A stretch of DNA of 49,698 bases from positions 1 through 49,698 of the forward strand of contig CABJBK010000017.1 in assembly GCA_902363825.1 (NCBI GenBank), given 5' to 3'. Shown in pieces: positions 47,401-49,698 of this stretch. Below the pieces are notes generated by a model. That model made no database searches and was not told where the DNA came from. It worked only from the letters and a program-made list of their open reading frames with translations. Within the stretch, counting starts at the first letter, position 1. Each line of letters begins with the position of its first letter. The stretch is from Lachnospiraceae bacterium (lineage in GTDB: Bacteria; Bacillota; Clostridia; Lachnospirales; Lachnospiraceae). The position numbers and the translations under genes were made by a program.

Positions 47401-49347
47401 ACAACCTTTGGTGTCAGTGTGCATGGCATTGAGTTTGATGTAATCCATGTAAGGAATAACGAAAACGTCCTGTCCCTTGATTTTACCCACAGCAGTGAAG
47501 CAAAGGAAAGTAAGCACTTCATGGACGATTTGCAGACGTTGAGTGACAGTATCGGTATCGAAAAAGTAAGAGTCCACCGGGATATGTCACCGGAGGAAGT
47601 GAAAGACTTTGTGAAGCAGCGTTTTGAACATCAATTAAAACAAGGCGGTCTTGATGATATTTCCCTTTATATGAGCCGGTTCAATACGCTCTATGAACAG
47701 GGAAAGATGGAGAAGTTAATGCCTACTGCCAATCAGAAGCACATCGAGGAAGATGTACCGATTACGGAGTGGGACAATCCGTATTTTGAGGTGAAAGATC
47801 CGGAGCAGATGGCATTTTCCATAAAAGATAAATTTGTCAGTATACAGACCTGTACGGAGGGATATGATTATTCCGTTTTTGATACGGATTACAGGCTGAT
47901 TGACGGTGGTGTGTATGATAATCCTGATATTTCCATTCATGCGGCGTTAAAGGACATTCTGGAGGATTTTGGACTGTCAAAACAGGATAAGCGTATTCCG
48001 GTGGACTATGAGGAACTTATGGAGAAAACAGAAGCGGTGGAGCGTGAACAGTTAAATGAGCGTATCCGGGAGGAAGTGCCGGAAGCAGACAATGTTGTTG
48101 CTGATTTCAAGGCAAAGACAGAGAAATTATTTAATGGGATCAACGGACAGACACAGGATGATATAGAGCAGACGGTATGGGCATATCTGCAATCAAAGCT
48201 CGACGAGTATGAGATAGATGTTGAGCTTTTGGATGTGGTGGTGTCCGGAAGCAGATGCAGAGGTCTGGAGAAAGCAGGCTCCGATCTGGATGTGGTTGTG
48301 GAGTATAAGGGCAGGGAGCATGAGGATGATCTATTCAATGCCTTTAACGAGGACGGTCTTATGATCGGCGGCATAAAGGTTGACATCAATCCTATCACAG
48401 AGGGCAAGACCGGAACACTTGCAACTTATCTTCCGGGAGTGGAGAGCTATCTTGCAGAGAAACAGGCAATGCAGAAAGCGTCTGCGGTGGAAGCCACACC
48501 GGAGAAAACCGTTACCTTAACGGTTGCAGAGTGTGGCGAATTTCACAGTCTGGGAGAGTTCCATGAGAATATCGCAAGTGTGGAGGAAGCAATCGCTGTG
48601 TGGAAAAGCATACCGCCGGAGCGCATGAATGGGATTCCGAGTATCGGCATTAACATACACACTGAGGGAACCGAGCACTATGAGGACGTGGAAATGGATA
48701 TTCTCTCCGGCAAGGTCATTGATCTGGAGGTTTTGGATTATGTACCGGACATAACAGACGATCCGAAAGCAATCGAGGTCATAGCGGAGCTGATTGACAA
48801 GTTACCGGACATTGAGGTGCGTGGTTCACTGGAGAAGTGGCAGGCGGCTATCCTTGCTACGGAGATAGACCAGTTTTCTTATGATTATGACACTTATCAG
48901 TATCAGGATACGGTTGAGGACAGAGAAGCACAGGTTGCCAACATCACTGAGGACATCAGAAACGGAAATACTGGGTATCTGAATGACTTTCTCAATGCGG
49001 TCATTTCTGAAGGCGTCAGAGAGGCCATTACGGACATTTTCGGACAGGGTGTGGAGATTGATGACAGCGAAGCGGTTCAGACTGCGAGAAGGGCAAAGGA
49101 GCTGCTTGACAAGCTGGCAGAATACAAGCCGCTTGCAAAGGTGGAGGAGCTTACCGAACAGAATTACAACATGATTGATAATGTATTAAACAACGGAGCC
49201 GAGAAAAAGGAACAGGAGCAGACCAAAGGCAGAATTTCCATAAAGGAGAAGTTGGCAGAGAAAAAGGCAGTCATAGAGCAGAGGGATAAGGCGGAACGTA
49301 CTTCACCGGAAAAGGAAACCGAGAAAAAATCACAGAGGGAGATGTAA
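44470..49347 (+). CDS. Giant ArdC-like antirestriction protein with metallopeptidase and nucleotidyltransferase motifs
   Basis: The 1625-residue protein has an N-terminal ArdC/LtrC-like ssDNA-binding part (FHNYSFNNTMLIAMQKPDATL; FDRHVKKGEKGIRILAPAP) and a zinc metallopeptidase motif HEVAH at residues 210-214, with Glu240 or Glu242 downstream, as in ArdC proteins that protect incoming DNA. The long middle has charged repeats and YodL-like segments (FGIYQLKDIEEARDIHFMG). Near the C-terminus a pol-beta-type nucleotidyltransferase motif appears: GSRCRGLEKAGSDLDVVVEY, with Gly1260-Ser1261 and Asp1272, Asp1274. GGAGG precedes ATG 44470. It likely acts in the recipient; the nucleotidyltransferase substrate is unknown. 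Confidence 0.88.
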   Translation: MADAKTEKQKVQEITEKLEQGIKELFESEKYKTYLNTMSKFHNYSFNNTMLIAMQKPDATLVAGFKAWQKNFDRHVKKGEKGIRILAPAPYKIKEEQEKLDPVTGEIMLDKNGMPITEEVEIKIPAFRVVPVFDVSQTDGKELPDIGVNELSGSVEDYEDFMQALTEVSPVPITYEDIEGEVKGYFHTTDHRIAIQEGMSQSQTVKTAIHEVAHAKLHDRERNQDIDAVLDKDRNTQEVEAESVAYTVCQHFGIDTSDYSFGYIAGWSSDRDMKELKSALDTIRKTASELITGIEDRLAELQKDRAVEQEQNKESILLIQNDDLTKYSLVSVMGMDRQELMDVLSAMSEDDKLSIQAYLESKGAWTTEIANENTKEFGEYHLDVRYNTDTEELVDMKERKAIYDKSMEPIAAGDVVVKFSGSMGSEWEISKITNMSPDEVKKLLYDMALLNESEWDGDYNAYLKEHGAEMTLISSSAGLNEHAPQFFDFAYDADTGVSASTELSAIQQAENLINRMEHGATVFTDDERNLIVNYNYKLDDMEKTRELAEKLAYMIENQPVNEALTVIDAQAEIDALPDGMIGLSEMHEYGYSWNEMLPLTKDKATELFGEDVAVYQLHEDGSETLIEDSEELKEHEGIFGVEKDDWSAYLEHKSMKQELEESPANREAQLLFGSEDRFGIYQLKDIEEARDIHFMGMDYLESKGIAVTKENYDLLYTAPLEEGTSLEDIYTRFNIDRPADFRGHSLSVSDVVVLHQNGENTSHYVDSFGYREVPEFTKELMAEHTKEQTSVIDETTEILSEIAQEHANDEPDRENEVFLVNYNEWREVGTLDLEQNYFAIDDPYADGDFRLLHLQNQIKDITPAGVHYDTYEEAAAALYEAEREMANMPFNKENNIGSYMLNGRAQLERIMEARQLQKHMDIENDKVSYYVIADLSTWAENSPERSKLERFDSISEAMEAFQAYRGKDAQYSDDKARTTFGVSVHGIEFDVIHVRNNENVLSLDFTHSSEAKESKHFMDDLQTLSDSIGIEKVRVHRDMSPEEVKDFVKQRFEHQLKQGGLDDISLYMSRFNTLYEQGKMEKLMPTANQKHIEEDVPITEWDNPYFEVKDPEQMAFSIKDKFVSIQTCTEGYDYSVFDTDYRLIDGGVYDNPDISIHAALKDILEDFGLSKQDKRIPVDYEELMEKTEAVEREQLNERIREEVPEADNVVADFKAKTEKLFNGINGQTQDDIEQTVWAYLQSKLDEYEIDVELLDVVVSGSRCRGLEKAGSDLDVVVEYKGREHEDDLFNAFNEDGLMIGGIKVDINPITEGKTGTLATYLPGVESYLAEKQAMQKASAVEATPEKTVTLTVAECGEFHSLGEFHENIASVEEAIAVWKSIPPERMNGIPSIGINIHTEGTEHYEDVEMDILSGKVIDLEVLDYVPDITDDPKAIEVIAELIDKLPDIEVRGSLEKWQAAILATEIDQFSYDYDTYQYQDTVEDREAQVANITEDIRNGNTGYLNDFLNAVISEGVREAITDIFGQGVEIDDSEAVQTARRAKELLDKLAEYKPLAKVEELTEQNYNMIDNVLNNGAEKKEQEQTKGRISIKEKLAEKKAVIEQRDKAERTSPEKETEKKSQREM

Positions 49348-49351
49348 GAAG

Positions 49352-49555
49352 ATGAGTAAATTCACAGTAGAAGAAATCAATTTCATGTGTGTGCTTGAGA
49401 CACAGGACAGGACGGATATGATTGGACAGATTAGACAGGTAATGCCGCACATAAAGGATAGCGATATGGAGGAGCTTGGAGAGCAGGTGTTAGGTAAGCT
49501 CCAGAACATGACAGATGAGGAATTTGCAGAAATTTCTCTGGAAGCGGCAGAATGA
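49352..49555 (+). CDS. TTRAP-family transposon-transfer assisting protein
   Basis: The 67-residue protein (MSKFTVEEINFMCVLETQDRTDMIGQ...) is helical and matches the TTRAP family (putative transposon-transfer assisting protein), which regularly follows the ArdC-like gene in Tn1549/CTn ICEs. It starts four bases after the previous stop and shares its GGGAGATG region as ribosome site. Mechanism unknown. Confidence 0.86.
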   Translation: MSKFTVEEINFMCVLETQDRTDMIGQIRQVMPHIKDSDMEELGEQVLGKLQNMTDEEFAEISLEAAE

Positions 49556-49614
49556 ATGTGAGTCGGTACTAGCAAAATTCGACACCACATGGGGAGTATC
49601 CCAAAGTTTGTGTA

Positions 49615-49658
49615 AACCTCCAAACTGATGTAAGATAAAATTACTCAGTTTGGAGGTT
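49615..49658 (+). promoter_or_regulatory. 14-bp hairpin burying the transposase ribosome site
   Basis: AACCTCCAAACTGA (49615-49628) pairs perfectly with TCAGTTTGGAGGTT (49645-49658); four more pairs close the stem past a one-base bulge. The GGAGG used by the transposase (49652-49656) lies inside the right arm, so a transcript entering from outside would hide it. Confidence 0.7.
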
Positions 49659-49664
49659 ATTTTT

Positions 49665-49698
49665 ATGGCAAGAAGAAAAGACAGCCCACAAAAAGCAG
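49665..49698 (+). CDS. Transposase, first 11 codons only
   Basis: ATG 49665 opens MARRKDSPQKA and runs off the window. The basic start and the hairpin-bound ribosome site are consistent with an IS256-type DDE transposase, but only 11 residues are visible. The element sits just after TTRAP and would interrupt whatever ICE gene follows. Confidence 0.55.
   Translation, partial: MARRKDSPQKA

Larger units (their letters stand above)
49592..49698 (+). mobile_element. Left end of an IS256-family-like insertion sequence (truncated by window)
   Basis: GGAGTATCCCAAAGTTTGTG (from 49592) resembles an IS terminal repeat and is followed by a transposase start at 49665 (ATG, GGAGG 8 bases upstream). The first residues MARRKDSPQKA resemble the start of IS256-type transposases. 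The rest lies beyond the window, so the family call rests on the terminal sequence and the first codons only. The exact left end is uncertain. Confidence 0.62.

Overview
The window reads as a stretch of a large integrative and conjugative element (ICE) from a gut-type Firmicute of the class Clostridia, most likely a Lachnospiraceae or Ruminococcaceae member. The basis is family recognition: Maff2, VirB6/TrbL-like, PrgI, VirB4, M23-NlpC/P60 hydrolase, DUF4315, DUF4366, topoisomerase III, giant LtrC/SNF2-methylase protein, ArdC-like protein and TTRAP, in the order typical of Tn1549/CTn-type ICEs. Strong AGGAGG-like ribosome sites and several TTG or GTG starts fit the same group. No rRNA, tRNA or CRISPR array was seen.

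The ICE has been invaded by other elements. (A) Positions 1 to about 6128 are the right part of a mobilizable element: candidate oriT, MobC, a VirD2/MOBP-like relaxase, a small Cys-rich protein, a replisome-organizer protein, a DnaC-like ATPase, TnpW and a large serine recombinase. It ends inside the maff2 gene, of which only the last 30 or so codons remain here (6131-6223). (B) ICE transfer genes follow at 6227-16067. (C) A second mobilizable element of about 8.9 kb (16066-24972) is inserted in the topoisomerase III gene. It carries a large serine recombinase, an ECF sigma/anti-sigma-like pair, DUF3847, an IncQ-like oriT, a MobA/MobL relaxase, an NTF2-like cargo gene on the minus strand, a Toprim-AAA replication protein and a TnpW-like protein. 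Removing it at a GA dinucleotide restores a continuous topoisomerase III of about 703 residues. (D) From 24976 the ICE resumes: topoisomerase tail, three small genes and a 2889-residue LtrC-methylase-SNF2 helicase, within which a TnpV-family gene lies in another frame. (E) Positions 35580-43400 hold a LytTR response regulator, a GHKL kinase and a tandem array of poorly known small proteins, with decayed kinase tails and a frameshifted member between them. (F) Positions 43430-49555 hold a receiver-less winged-helix protein, a 1625-residue ArdC-like protein that also carries a nucleotidyltransferase motif, and TTRAP. The window ends in the first codons of what looks like an IS256-family transposase.

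The transfer genes build the conjugation channel and remodel peptidoglycan. The topoisomerase and the giant helicase-methylase process or protect the transferred DNA. The two invaders carry only relaxases, oriT candidates and replication proteins, so they presumably use the channel of this or another ICE, while each interrupts one gene of the ICE that carries it. The most interesting points are the TnpV gene overprinted on the helicase-methylase linker, a promoter that would be assembled only in the excised circle of the second element, an IncQ-type nic site, and VirR/AgrA-like 21-bp-period direct repeats before both the LytTR operon and the small-protein array.
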